The translations under genes were made by a program, and so were the position numbers. A stretch of 64,000 nucleotides of DNA from an uncultured Hyphomicrobium sp. GTDB taxonomy: Bacteria > Pseudomonadota > Alphaproteobacteria > Rhizobiales > Hyphomicrobiaceae. The stretch's first letter is position 1. Every line of letters starts with the position of its first letter. The DNA is taken from NCBI GenBank assembly GCA_934555825.1, contig CAKTFJ010000002.1, positions 186,001 to 250,000 on the forward strand. Direction: 5' to 3'. Below, one piece after another: positions 1 to 7,770 of this stretch. Below the pieces are notes generated by a model, which worked only from the letters and a program-made list of their open reading frames with translations, searched no databases and was not told the origin of the DNA.

Positions 1-282
1 CCACTCCAGTTCTTCGGAGCCGAGCGTCGCAACGGGCGCGCCTTTAAGGGCTTCGACGATAAGATTGTTGGCGCGGACGTCGATCTCTTTCTGAGGATCG
101 GCGCCTGTCTGTTGACCGGTTTCGGCGCCGAGCGCGCCGGCGAGGGGGCCTTGGCTGATCAATTCGCCGATCCGGCAGCAGGCCTCTGAAAGGCGCATGA
201 CGGTTTCGGCGACTCCGGCCTTTTCCGTGTTGCTCCCAGCCCACCGGTTCAGGAAGGTCCCGAGATCCTCCGGGTTACTCAT
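1..282 (-). CDS. fbp: Fructose-1,6-bisphosphatase class I, N-terminal part (gene runs off the window)
   Basis: The first 94 codons of a gene that continues beyond the left edge. The peptide carries the segment ETGQQTGADPQKEIDVRAN, then a stretch ending ATLGSEELEW. This resembles the N-terminal region of class I fructose-1,6-bisphosphatases, where a Q-K/D-V-AN motif and an acidic SEE motif (metal binding) occur. The enzyme removes the 1-phosphate of fructose 1,6-bisphosphate in gluconeogenesis or the Calvin cycle. The start is the ATG at 280-282; a purine-rich GGAGAGGA lies 10-17 bases upstream, and an earlier ATG in another frame stops after four codons. Family members are about 340 residues, so about a quarter is present. 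The active-site C-terminal part cannot be checked. Confidence 0.8.
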   Translation of the reverse strand, partial: MSNPEDLGTFLNRWAGSNTEKAGVAETVMRLSEACCRIGELISQGPLAGALGAETGQQTGADPQKEIDVRANNLIVEALKGAPVATLGSEELEW

Positions 283-526
283 CTGGCATCGTTCCTCTCC
301 CCCGCGGCTCGGCCGGTCGCCGCCCTGGTTGGAGGCGTCGCCGGCTTATTTGGCCGACTCCCATTCCAGGGCTCGCCGCGGTTTCGCGCAAGAGCGGTCT
401 CATGCGTATTCCGCATGTGCCAACGGTTGTCCCGGAGGTTTTTCAAAGAACTCACGCCACATCTATGAATTATTAAGGTCGAACAACTACAATCTAAGGT
501 TGTTATTGGGGTGATGGGGATCGCTG

Positions 527-1393
527 GTGATCGCAGGGCGGATGGCGTCGGCTTGGGGTGTTGTGCGGATGCTTCGCCGCTGGATGTCGGGGCCGCAATT
601 CGTTCTCGCGGTGTTGCTTTCAGCGCTGATCAACGCGGCGGTGCTCTCGTCGTCGCTCTATCTGTTCCATCTCTATGAGAGCGTCCTGCCGAGAGGCGCG
701 GGCTCAGAGCTCATGCTGTCCACGGGCCTCGTCGTGGGGCTATTCGGGATTTTTGCTGTCCTCGATTTTCTACGTGCCCGGGTGCTAGGCCGAGCCGGGG
801 CGGCGTTTGTGCGGGATCTGGAGCGGGGCGCGTGCTGTAGCGACGCGGTGAAGCCGAGGGATGTCGACGGGGCGCGGCGCTTTTCGGCTGGTGGGGGTTT
901 GGCCGCCTTGTTCGATGCGCTGTGGCTGCCTGTTTCATTTGCGGGGCTCTCTCTCGTCCACCCGTTGCTCGCGCTCTACGCGCTTTTGTGCGGGGTGCTG
1001 ACCGCCGCCATCGCCGTCGGAAGCGATGTAGCGCACCGTTCGAAGGTATTCGGGAGTTCGGACAGGATGCTTGCTGTTGCTGCGGTTGCCAAGGCGATCA
1101 GGCTGATGCTGCCGTTCGGGGGGATCGGGTTCGGTGCGTGGCTGGTGATCGAGAATGCGATGAGCGCCGGGGGATTGATCGCCTCGAGCGTCATGATGGG
1201 GCGCGCTTTGGCCGTGCTCGACGGCGCGCTGTTGCATTGGCGCAGCTTAGTGGCAATGGCTCGAACGTTGGGCGCAATGATTGTGCATTCGGAAAAGCCT
1301 GCCACGTCTACCGCATCGAACGTTGCATTCGGTCGGTTAAATCTTGAACTCTTCGATGCTCGCGAAGGCGGAGCGCAAGGCATTCGACCATGA
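527..1393 (+). CDS. Truncated type I secretion ABC transporter membrane domain (PrtD/RTX type), likely remnant
   Basis: A 288-residue protein resembling only the membrane half of PrtD-type type I secretion ABC transporters. Recognisable pieces are YLFHLYESVLPRGAGSELML near residue 45, GGLAALFDALWLPV near 123, and GAWLVIENAMSAGGLIASSV near 202. Intact family members are about 570 residues with a C-terminal ATPase. Here there is no Walker A, signature or Walker B motif, and the helices between residues 100 and 200 look shortened. GTG at 527 follows GGGGA by six bases, so translation is possible; ATG 542 is an alternative. The 3' end overlaps the convergent Anbu gene by 57 bases, which suggests the ATPase part was lost when the two regions were joined. 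No adaptor or RTX substrate gene is nearby. Confidence 0.55.
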   Translation: MIAGRMASAWGVVRMLRRWMSGPQFVLAVLLSALINAAVLSSSLYLFHLYESVLPRGAGSELMLSTGLVVGLFGIFAVLDFLRARVLGRAGAAFVRDLERGACCSDAVKPRDVDGARRFSAGGGLAALFDALWLPVSFAGLSLVHPLLALYALLCGVLTAAIAVGSDVAHRSKVFGSSDRMLAVAAVAKAIRLMLPFGGIGFGAWLVIENAMSAGGLIASSVMMGRALAVLDGALLHWRSLVAMARTLGAMIVHSEKPATSTASNVAFGRLNLELFDAREGGAQGIRP

Positions 1394-2068
1394 GGCAGAA
1401 AGCTTTGTGAAGTATTCGTCGTTCTGGCAAATGCGTTTTTCGCGCCGCACGTCGAGGCTGTCGCGCTCGTAGAGCAGGATGTCGATCGGCATCCCGACCG
1501 ACAAGTTCGAGCGGAGCGTTGAATCGAAGGACAGAAGAATGAGCTTTGCAGCGTCGCCAAGACCCATCTCTGGGCGTGCCACGCGATCCAGGATGGGCTT
1601 GCCGTATTTGTGCTCGCCGATCTGGAGGAACGGCGTGTCGTCCGTCGCCTCGATGAAGTTGCCCTCGGAATAGATCTGATACAGCCGCGGACGCTCCGCG
1701 CCAATCTGGCCGCCCAGGATGAAGGATGCGGAGAAGCCGGCCTTGCTCATTTCGAGAGCCGCGCCGTCGATGCGGCGCACCTCGCGGACCGCATCTCCGA
1801 CGAGGCGTGCGGCCCGGAACATCGAGGGGACGGTGAAGAGCGTCGGATTCGTATTGTCGGGCGTGGCGAGCTGCTCGTTGAGATTGCTCACGACCGACTG
1901 AGTGACGGCCAAGTTGCCGGCCGACATCAGCACGATCACCCGGTCGCCGGGCTGGCGCCAGAAGTGTAGCTTGCGGTACTGGGCCACGTTGTCGACGCCC
2001 GCATTGGTGCGAGTGTCGGCGGCAAAGACGATGCCGCGGTCCAGCCTGAGCGCGACGCAATAGGTCAT
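1337..2068 (-). CDS. Anbu proteasome-type peptidase
   Basis: A 243-residue Ntn-hydrolase of the Anbu (ancestral beta subunit, COG3484) family. The N-terminus MTYCVALRLDRGIVFAADTR places the nucleophile Thr at residue 2, exposed after Met removal, followed by the ADTRTNAG segment typical of proteasome beta-like subunits. Anbu forms large self-assembled rings in the cytoplasm; its substrate is not well established. It is the last gene of a four-gene minus-strand set with transglutaminase-like, alpha-E and ATP-grasp proteins, the hallmark Anbu context, which supports a role in making or trimming an unusual amide-linked product. Length is normal for the family (about 240). Confidence 0.93.
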   Translation of the reverse strand: MTYCVALRLDRGIVFAADTRTNAGVDNVAQYRKLHFWRQPGDRVIVLMSAGNLAVTQSVVSNLNEQLATPDNTNPTLFTVPSMFRAARLVGDAVREVRRIDGAALEMSKAGFSASFILGGQIGAERPRLYQIYSEGNFIEATDDTPFLQIGEHKYGKPILDRVARPEMGLGDAAKLILLSFDSTLRSNLSVGMPIDILLYERDSLDVRREKRICQNDEYFTKLSASWSNALRSAFASIEEFKI

Positions 2069-2095
2069 CGCGAGATCCTTCGTCCTGGCAGTCTC

Positions 2096-2926
2096 TTATT
2101 GCTGCTGTGCGCCTTGCTGCTCAACTTCGACCCGGACGTCAAGGTCTTCATTTTCGCCTCCGCGCTGGGTGCCGCGGATCGGCGCGGCCGAGGCCGCGTC
2201 GAATCCGCACGCGAGGCGAACATAACGTTCCGTCGGACACATTGCATTGGCGGCGTCGAAGCCCACCCAGCCCAGTCCGTCCACCCAGGCTTCCGCCCAC
2301 GCATGGTGGGCTTCCGCGGGCGCAAGGGTGCCCGACAGAAAGTAACCGTTAACGTATCGGGCCGGGATTCCGATCACCCGCGCGGCCGAAATGAACACAT
2401 GGGCGTGATCCTGGCAGACGCCTTTGCCCTCGCTGAGTGCTTCGGCAGCCGTCGTATGGGTGTGCGAGGTTCCGATCTCGTAGGAGACGGCGTTGCCGAC
2501 CGCGCGCATCAAGCTGTGCAGGCAATCGAGCGGGTCTCTCGGAACGCGGCCGTGGCTCACGCTTTTCGCGAGATCGCGGATCGCCTTGTCAGGCGCCGTC
2601 CGTGGTGTCTCGCGCAGGAAGACGCGGCGGGGGGTTACTTCCGGAATGCCGCGGACGATGCCGGCGCGATCCTCGGTTTCGATGATGCCCGACGCTTCTA
2701 TGACGATGCCATCGTGCGGCGTGTCGAGCGTTGTCAGGTGAACCTGATTGCCGAGTCCGTCGCGGTAGGAAATGTGACTTTCGAAGCCGGGCGCTTCGAT
2801 TGTCCATGTGCGGACGTCCTGACCGTCGAATGTAGGAGGCGTGAGGCGCAGGCTCTGGATCGCATAGCGCGCGGGCGTCGCGTAGCGGTAGGTGGTGATG
2901 TGGCGGATTTCGATTTTCATGACCAC
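2096..2926 (-). CDS. Transglutaminase-like cysteine peptidase of the Anbu operon
   Basis: A 276-residue protein with an N-terminal beta domain (starting IRHITTYRYATPARYAIQSL, typical of bacterial transglutaminase-like proteins) and a catalytic core. The likely triad is visible: Cys171 in GKGVCQDHAH, His208 in AHHAWAEAW and Asp224 in VGFDAAN. Such proteins cleave or form amide bonds. The gene lies 27 bases before the Anbu gene and 6 bases after the alpha-E gene in the same direction, so cotranscription is very likely. No signal peptide is seen, which fits cytoplasmic action with Anbu. ATG 2926 gives MVMKIEIRH; the Met two codons later is an equally possible start. Confidence 0.92.
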   Translation of the reverse strand: MVMKIEIRHITTYRYATPARYAIQSLRLTPPTFDGQDVRTWTIEAPGFESHISYRDGLGNQVHLTTLDTPHDGIVIEASGIIETEDRAGIVRGIPEVTPRRVFLRETPRTAPDKAIRDLAKSVSHGRVPRDPLDCLHSLMRAVGNAVSYEIGTSHTHTTAAEALSEGKGVCQDHAHVFISAARVIGIPARYVNGYFLSGTLAPAEAHHAWAEAWVDGLGWVGFDAANAMCPTERYVRLACGFDAASAAPIRGTQRGGENEDLDVRVEVEQQGAQQQ

Positions 2927-2932
2927 CTACCC

Positions 2933-3880
2933 TCAGCCGGTGAAATGGTAGGCTTCGGAGATTTCCTGCGCGACGCGATTGTTGCGTGCGATGAAGTCGA
3001 GCAGGAACTCGTGCAGGCCGGACTGGAAGATGGTGTCGATGTCGCCGCGATGTAGAAGGGCGAGGGTCGATTTGGCGGTGATGAGGCACGGCTTCTCCTC
3101 CCCGTAGAGCGAGGAGAGATCGGCCAGTGCCTCGTCGATTTTATCGTAGCAAGCGTGGAGCGACCGCGGCATGGCGCGGTTCAGTATCAGGTAATCCGCG
3201 ATCCGCCAGGAGCGGTAGCTCTCCTTGTAGACCCAGCGATAGCTCATGTGCGCTGAGACAGACCGCAGAATGGTTTCCCATTGCGCCGTGTCGACTGCGG
3301 TTCCGATCATGTTCGTCGAGGGGAGCAGTACGTAATATTTCACATCGAGGATGCGCGCCGTGTTGTCGGCGCGTTCCAGGAATGTGCCGAGTTGGCTGAA
3401 GAAGTACGTATCGTTGCGCAGGATCGTGTTGAGCATTGCACCCCGATATCCTGCCGAGCGTTCTTTCACCCAATCGAGGATGCGGGGCAGCGCATCGGAG
3501 CGCAGCGTGTCGGGGCGAATGGCCTGGAATTCGAGCCATGACCCGTTGAGGGATTCCCACATTTCGCGCGTCAAGGCTGTGCGCTGGGTGCGCGCGTTGC
3601 GTCGTGCGGAGGAGAGGCACGTGTGAATGCTGGATGGGTTGGATGGATCGAACAGCAGAAAGTCGATCACGTTCTTTGTCGTGATTTCGCCGTGCTTGGC
3701 TTTGTAGGCGTCTGTGCAGCCTGTGCTTTCAAGCGTCGAGATCCATTCCGAATCCTGATCGTCGCCGATGCGCGGCTGCAGCGCGATGCGATAGCCTGCC
3801 TCGATCAGGCGGGCCATGTTCTCGGCCCTCTCGATATAGCGTGAGAGCCAGAAAAGATCGTTTGCCGTGCGCCCTAGCAT
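2933..3880 (-). CDS. Alpha-E domain protein (DUF403)
   Basis: A 315-residue protein matching the alpha-E/DUF403 family: the N-terminus MLGRTANDLFWLSRYIERAENMARLIEAG is diagnostic, and the rest is helical with many Arg, Glu and Trp residues. Its biochemical role is unknown. In many bacteria it sits between a circularly permuted ATP-grasp protein and a transglutaminase, as here, so it is probably a partner or helper in the same peptide- or amide-forming system. It is 49 bases downstream of the ATP-grasp gene and 6 bases upstream of the transglutaminase gene. Full family length, no sign of damage. Confidence 0.92.
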   Translation of the reverse strand: MLGRTANDLFWLSRYIERAENMARLIEAGYRIALQPRIGDDQDSEWISTLESTGCTDAYKAKHGEITTKNVIDFLLFDPSNPSSIHTCLSSARRNARTQRTALTREMWESLNGSWLEFQAIRPDTLRSDALPRILDWVKERSAGYRGAMLNTILRNDTYFFSQLGTFLERADNTARILDVKYYVLLPSTNMIGTAVDTAQWETILRSVSAHMSYRWVYKESYRSWRIADYLILNRAMPRSLHACYDKIDEALADLSSLYGEEKPCLITAKSTLALLHRGDIDTIFQSGLHEFLLDFIARNNRVAQEISEAYHFTG

Positions 3881-3929
3881 GTGTGTCTCACGCGGTCGTT
3901 CCCGCCCGATGGTGTTCTTTTTTTGCCGA

Positions 3930-5369
3930 TCAATCCTGCAATACCCAAGTGTCTTTGGTCCCTCCGCCCTGGCTCGAGTTGACGACGAGCGATCCTTTAC
4001 GGAGGGCGACTCGCGTCAAGCCTCCCGGAACGAGGCGCACTTCGTCTCCGACGAGCACAAAGGGCCTCAAGTCGAGATGACGGGGCGCGATGCCTTCCTC
4101 GACCAATGTCGGGCACGTGGAGAGCGCCAGTGTCGGCTGGGCAATGTAGTTTTCAGGACGCGCTTTCACGCGGGCGCGGAAGTCTTCGATCTCTTCGCGG
4201 GTTGCTGTCGGCCCGACGAGCATGCCGTAGCCGCCCGAGCCGTGCACTTCTTTGACGACGAGCTCGGGCATGTGCTCGATCACGTATTTGAGCGAATCCG
4301 TCTTTCGGCAATTGTAGGTCGGCACGTTTTGCAGGATGGGTGGCCGGCCCATGTAGAACTCGATGATCTCGGGAATGTAGCAGTAGATGGCCTTGTCGTC
4401 GGCGATGCCTGCACCTGGTGCGTTGACGATCGTGACGTTGCCAGCGCGATAGACGTCGAACAGACCGGGGACGCCAAGGACCGACGAAGGATCGAATGTC
4501 AGCGGGTCGAGGAAGTCGTCGTCGATGCGCCGATAGAGGACGTCGACGCGGCAGAGGCCCTGCGTTGTCTTCATGTTGAGGACGCCGTTTTGCACCACGA
4601 GGTCGGGGCCTTCGACCAGTTCGACGCCCATCTGGTCTGCAAGGAAGGCGTGCTCGTAGTACGCGCTATTGTATTGACCTGGTGTGAGGACGGCGATGAC
4701 GGGCTCGTTGTCGAGGTTGCGGGGCGTTACGCTTTCCAGCGTTTTCCGTAGCTTGTCGGGATAGGTCTCGACCGGGGCGACACGGTTCTCCGCGAACAGG
4801 TTCGGGAACATGTGCATCATCGTTTCCCGGTTCTCCAACATGTAAGAGACGCCGGACGGCGTGCGCGTATTGTCCTCAAGGACGTAGAAGTCGTTCTCGC
4901 CTGTGCGGACGATGTCGACGCCGATGATGTGGGAATAGATGCCGAGGGCGGGGTCGAGGCCGATCATTTCAGGCACGAACGCGCTGTTCTGCACGACGAG
5001 TTCTGCCGGGATACGGCCCGCCTTAATGATCTCCTGGCGGTGGTAGATGTCATACATGAAGGCGTTGAGCGCCTTCACCCGCTGCTCGATGCCGGCCGAA
5101 AGGCGCCGCCACTCCGCAGCGGAGATGATGCGCGGGATCATGTCGAAGGGAATGAGGCGCTCTGAGGCTTCGGTATCGCCGTAGACGTTAAAGGTGATAC
5201 CTGTGCGACGGAACAGGAGCTCGGCTTCGGCGCTTTTCTTCCGGAGGTCCTCGACGCGCAATGCGTCAAGCCAGTTGGCGACTGCGGCGTAGGGCTCGCG
5301 GATGCCCTGGCCGAAGCCGTTCATTTCGTCAAACGTTGGCTTCAAGTCTGCGGCCCTGATCTGATCCAT
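3930..5369 (-). CDS. Circularly permuted ATP-grasp type 2 protein (DUF404/DUF407)
   Basis: A 479-residue protein of the circularly permuted ATP-grasp family. Characteristic stretches are GITFNVYGDTEASERLIPFD (about 73-92), FYVLEDNTRTPSGVSYMLEN (about 161-180), GGYGMLVGPTA near 377-387 and the C-terminal RPFVLVGDEVRLVPGGLTRVAL. ATP-grasp enzymes ligate a carboxylate to an amine with ATP hydrolysis, so this is the likely bond-forming enzyme of the Anbu operon; its substrate is unknown. It is the first gene of the operon. The divergent neighbour is a GbsR-like regulator, with 316 bases between the two starts. Confidence 0.93.
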   Translation of the reverse strand: MDQIRAADLKPTFDEMNGFGQGIREPYAAVANWLDALRVEDLRKKSAEAELLFRRTGITFNVYGDTEASERLIPFDMIPRIISAAEWRRLSAGIEQRVKALNAFMYDIYHRQEIIKAGRIPAELVVQNSAFVPEMIGLDPALGIYSHIIGVDIVRTGENDFYVLEDNTRTPSGVSYMLENRETMMHMFPNLFAENRVAPVETYPDKLRKTLESVTPRNLDNEPVIAVLTPGQYNSAYYEHAFLADQMGVELVEGPDLVVQNGVLNMKTTQGLCRVDVLYRRIDDDFLDPLTFDPSSVLGVPGLFDVYRAGNVTIVNAPGAGIADDKAIYCYIPEIIEFYMGRPPILQNVPTYNCRKTDSLKYVIEHMPELVVKEVHGSGGYGMLVGPTATREEIEDFRARVKARPENYIAQPTLALSTCPTLVEEGIAPRHLDLRPFVLVGDEVRLVPGGLTRVALRKGSLVVNSSQGGGTKDTWVLQD

Positions 5370-5685
5370 ATCCGCCTCATGGCAAGAGCCGGGCCAACCG
5401 AAAGGTTCGAGAAAAACCTTGCAATATCGAGCGCTGTCTTGTGATCCGCTGCTCGTTTCATCGTCACTTGCCTCGGAGTTGGGCGGCAGCGGATCAAACT
5501 TTGTTCAGCGGCCGCGTGTTCCCGAATACGGGACGCATTGGACCATGGAACGGTGGGCATGCCTACCGCCGGAAAACCCGTGGGGGCTGGCGGGGGAGCC
5601 GCGGTGTCTGCCGATTTGGCGCTCGACGTCGGCGTCGCCCCGTTTCCACTTGACGCGCCCTCGTTTTCGTTCTTTTATTTCTGTC
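5370..5685. other. Divergent intergenic region between the Anbu operon and the GbsR-like gene
   Basis: No gene is supported here. The frame that continues upstream of the regulator's ATG reads as low-quality protein without family resemblance. The stretch must hold the Anbu-operon promoter (minus strand) and the regulator promoter. Visible structure: a short inverted repeat TCCCG-AATA-CGGGA at 5520-5533, and the 20-bp palindrome that begins at 5677 and runs into the regulator gene. Confidence 0.5.
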
Positions 5686-5696
5686 ATGACAGAAAT
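5677..5696. promoter_or_regulatory. Perfect 20-bp palindrome over the regulator start codon (probable operator)
   Basis: The sequence ATTTCTGTCATGACAGAAAT is identical to its reverse complement over all 20 bases, and the ATG at 5686-5688 lies in its centre. A related half-site pair, ACAG-N6-CTGT, follows at about 5698-5711. MarR/GbsR-family dimers bind palindromes of this size, so this is most simply an autoregulatory operator. No Shine-Dalgarno sequence precedes the ATG, so the transcript may be leaderless. Confidence 0.7.
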
Positions 5697-6273
5697 TACA
5701 GAAAATCCTGTGAGATTGCCTCCGTCGATCGAGCGCTTCGTCGTCGCGTGGGGCGAGATGGGCGAGGTCTGGGGCGTCAACCGCTCCGTCTCGCAGATCC
5801 ACGCTCTGCTCTATGCGTCGGAGCGACCGCTACCGGCCGAGGAGATCGCCGAGCTTCTCAGGCTCGCGCGATCGAACGTGTCGAATTCCCTCAAGGAGCT
5901 GCTCGGATGGTCGCTGATCCGGCGCGTCTCGGTTCTGGGAGACCGGCGGGACTTCTACGAGGTCGAGGCCGATATTTTCGAGATGGTCCGGCGCATCGCG
6001 GAGGGGCGCAAGAAGCGGGAAATCGATCCTGCGATCGCAGCGCTTCGCCATTGCGTGGAAGCGGCTGAAGGCGATGGGCGAGTGTCGGCTGAGGCGCAAC
6101 GCCGCTTCCGCGCCATGTTGGCCGTAACCGAGGGGGCTGCGCGCAACCTCGACGAGGTCTTGGCGCTGCCGACACCTGTTCTCCAGAAGCTTTTGAAGAT
6201 GGGCGGCGTCGTTGCCCGCCTTGCCAGGCTCGTGAGTGGAGGACGTTCCGGCCGTTCGCAAGGCGCTGGCTAG
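5686..6273 (+). CDS. GbsR/MarR-family transcriptional regulator
   Basis: A 195-residue winged-helix DNA-binding protein. After MTEITENP comes ERFVVAWGEMGEVWGVNRSV, then the GbsR-type helix-turn-helix: SQIHALLYASERPLPAEEIAELLRLARSNVSNSLKELLGWSLIRRV with the wing ending GDRRDFYEVEADIFEMVRR. This arrangement is typical of GbsR-like regulators (COG1510). The ATG at 5686 was chosen because homology starts there; longer in-frame extensions show no family features. A perfect palindrome covers the start, suggesting autoregulation. The DUF4166 gene begins 39 bases downstream and is probably cotranscribed and controlled with it. The effector is not known. Confidence 0.85.
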   Translation: MTEITENPVRLPPSIERFVVAWGEMGEVWGVNRSVSQIHALLYASERPLPAEEIAELLRLARSNVSNSLKELLGWSLIRRVSVLGDRRDFYEVEADIFEMVRRIAEGRKKREIDPAIAALRHCVEAAEGDGRVSAEAQRRFRAMLAVTEGAARNLDEVLALPTPVLQKLLKMGGVVARLARLVSGGRSGRSQGAG

Positions 6274-6312
6274 GCGAACGTCTGCACAACGGTGACGCAT
6301 CAGGAGATGCCG

Positions 6313-6993
6313 ATGGCTGCGCTGCAGAAAGAGGTTCGGATTGTTGCTGGGGCGGGCGATGCCAGTGTAACGCCCGGAATCGAAGCCGGTGTCGTCGATC
6401 TTCGCTTCCGTGCGCTTGTTGGCGAGGCGGGTTGGGCGCGTCTTCCGGAGGCCGTGCAGCGGCGGTTTTCGCGACGGCTTGCACCGGGAGATGTCGCGTT
6501 CTACGTCGGCGAAGTTCTGGAAACCCGCCTGTCACGTTTGGGGCGCGTGCTTTCCTTTCTCGCGCGCGCGATCGGCGCGCCGCTCCCTCTCGACGATGCA
6601 ACGGGCGGTGGCGCGACTGTTGCCGTGATGGAGAATGAAGGCCTGGGCGGGCAGAGCTGGACCCGGACCTATGCGCGGGCCGGGCGGTTTCCGCAGGTCA
6701 TTCACTCAGCGAAGTGCTTTTCCGGTCCCACTGGGCTTGAAGAGCATGTTGGTGGCGGCGTCGGCATGGCGCTCTCGGTCGGAGAGGAGGGAGGCGCGCT
6801 GGTTTTCCGGTCGGCCGGTTATTTCTTTTCCGCCGGGCGCATCAGAATTTCGCTTCCGCGGCTGCTGACGCCTGGCGACATGGAGATCGTGCACGAAGAC
6901 GAAGGTGGCGGCGCTTTTCTTTTCAAGCTCACGCTCCGCCATGCGTGGCTCGGCGTCCTTGTGAAACAGACGGCTCGGTTTCGGGATGCCTGA
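6313..6993 (+). CDS. DUF4166 domain protein
   Basis: A 226-residue protein recognised as DUF4166 from FRALVGEAGWARLPEAVQRRFS near the N-terminus, from GQSWTRTYARAGRFPQVIHSAK in the middle and from the terminal FKLTLRHAWLGVLVKQTARF. The family has no established function; members are often next to regulators or NAD-dependent epimerase-like genes. The start is taken as ATG 6313 because AGGAG at 6302-6306 is six bases upstream; ATG 6307 and GTG 6292 are in frame but worse placed. It follows the GbsR-like gene in the same direction and is convergent with the Kazal gene (22 bases apart). Confidence 0.78.
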   Translation: MAALQKEVRIVAGAGDASVTPGIEAGVVDLRFRALVGEAGWARLPEAVQRRFSRRLAPGDVAFYVGEVLETRLSRLGRVLSFLARAIGAPLPLDDATGGGATVAVMENEGLGGQSWTRTYARAGRFPQVIHSAKCFSGPTGLEEHVGGGVGMALSVGEEGGALVFRSAGYFFSAGRIRISLPRLLTPGDMEIVHEDEGGGAFLFKLTLRHAWLGVLVKQTARFRDA

Positions 6994-7015
6994 GCGAAGC
7001 GGTCCTGGATTCGCG

Positions 7016-7345
7016 TTAGCTTTTGCATTCGCCGTCGTGATCCTTGCGCGCGGCGGCTGCGATCCGTTCGCAGTCGTTTGCGTAGGTTTTGCCGTCGCAT
7101 CCGCACACCGGCTGGTAGATCCTGGTGCAAGCGTCAGTTCTGAGAACGCAGGTGCCTTCCGGGTTGGCCTCGCCGCATTTGGCGAGTTCGGTCTCGCAGA
7201 AGAAGCCGACGACGCACGTGGGGCCTTCCAAGCCGCCGCAGGCTTGCCCCTCGCCCGATTGAGCGGCAACCGGGCTGGCGCTGGCCACGAGTGCCAAGCC
7301 CACCGCTAGCCATAGGGGTCGCTTCGTCCGTGCGATGACGGGCAT
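7016..7345 (-). CDS. Secreted Kazal-type protease inhibitor domain protein
   Basis: A 109-residue exported protein. Residues 1-28 form a Sec signal peptide (PLWLAVGLALVASASPVAAQ). A Cys-rich middle section follows, then a Kazal module near the C-terminus: CTRIYQPVCGCDGKTYANDC, ending DGEC, with the canonical Y-x-P-V-C-G-x-D-G-x-T-Y-x-N-x-C core. Kazal domains inhibit serine proteases in the periplasm or outside the cell; the target here is unknown. Twelve or so cysteines imply several disulfides. The first part (GQACGGLEGPTCVVGFFCET) resembles other bacterial Kazal-associated Cys repeats. Monocistronic by position. Confidence 0.85.
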   Translation of the reverse strand: MPVIARTKRPLWLAVGLALVASASPVAAQSGEGQACGGLEGPTCVVGFFCETELAKCGEANPEGTCVLRTDACTRIYQPVCGCDGKTYANDCERIAAAARKDHDGECKS

Positions 7346-7676
7346 GCCTCAAACCTCGTTGTGCGTTTGAAGGTCCAGTGTGGGGATCGAACGCTCGGAG
7401 AGCTTTATTGGTTCAGCGTCCCGAAATCAGGGCGGCCCCGGCTGTGGGCACCCGCGCCGCTTGCAAGAGGTCTTGGGGTTGAAACGTGGTCCGTACATCT
7501 CATTTTTGCAGGTGGGGTCGTGGGGTATCGTTGCTAAGGCGTTTCGTCAGGATTTGGGCGTTTGCCTGCAGGTTTGCGTGTGTGCTCTTGCGCGCCGGGC
7601 AATCAACAGCTATGGAGCAGCCCCCGGCATCAATATGCGCGGCGAGGTGACCACCCTCGACGGGCGCCGGGCGGCC
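7346..7676. other. Intergenic region before tRNA-Ser
   Basis: No convincing gene. Short open frames here lack family features or ribosome sites. The tRNA promoter should lie in the last 60 bases; a weak candidate is TTGCGC near 7588 followed at about 16 bases by CTATGG, offered with low certainty. Confidence 0.35.
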
Positions 7677-7766
7677 GGAGAGGTGGCAGAGTGGTCGATC
7701 GCGCCGCACTCGAAATGCGGAGTACGGGCAACCGTACCGGGGGTTCGAATCCCTCCCTCTCCGCCA
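7677..7766 (+). tRNA. tRNA-Ser (CGA)
   Basis: A 90-nt class II tRNA with encoded CCA. The acceptor stem pairs GGAGAGG (7677-7683) with CCTCTCC (7756-7762), followed by discriminator G and CCA. The anticodon stem CCGCA/TGCGG (7704-7708 and 7716-7720) encloses loop CTCGAAA with anticodon CGA at 7711-7713, reading UCG. A long variable arm (around GTACGGGCAACCGTAC) and T-loop TTCGAAT confirm a serine tRNA. A serine recombinase relic abuts its 3' end, marking it as an integration site. Confidence 0.97.
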
Positions 7767-7770
7767 TTTT
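7759..7770. repeat. Left 12-bp direct repeat at the tRNA-Ser 3' end (candidate att site)
   Basis: CTCCGCCATTTT covers the last bases of tRNA-Ser and four bases beyond. The identical 12-mer recurs at 34514-34525. This is the arrangement expected when an integrase inserts an element at a tRNA 3' end. Confidence 0.55.

Noticed and set aside
7684..7766. Peptide MAEREGFEPPVRLP and following residues as a protein end
   Set aside because: It is the reverse-strand translation of tRNA-Ser, not a real coding segment.
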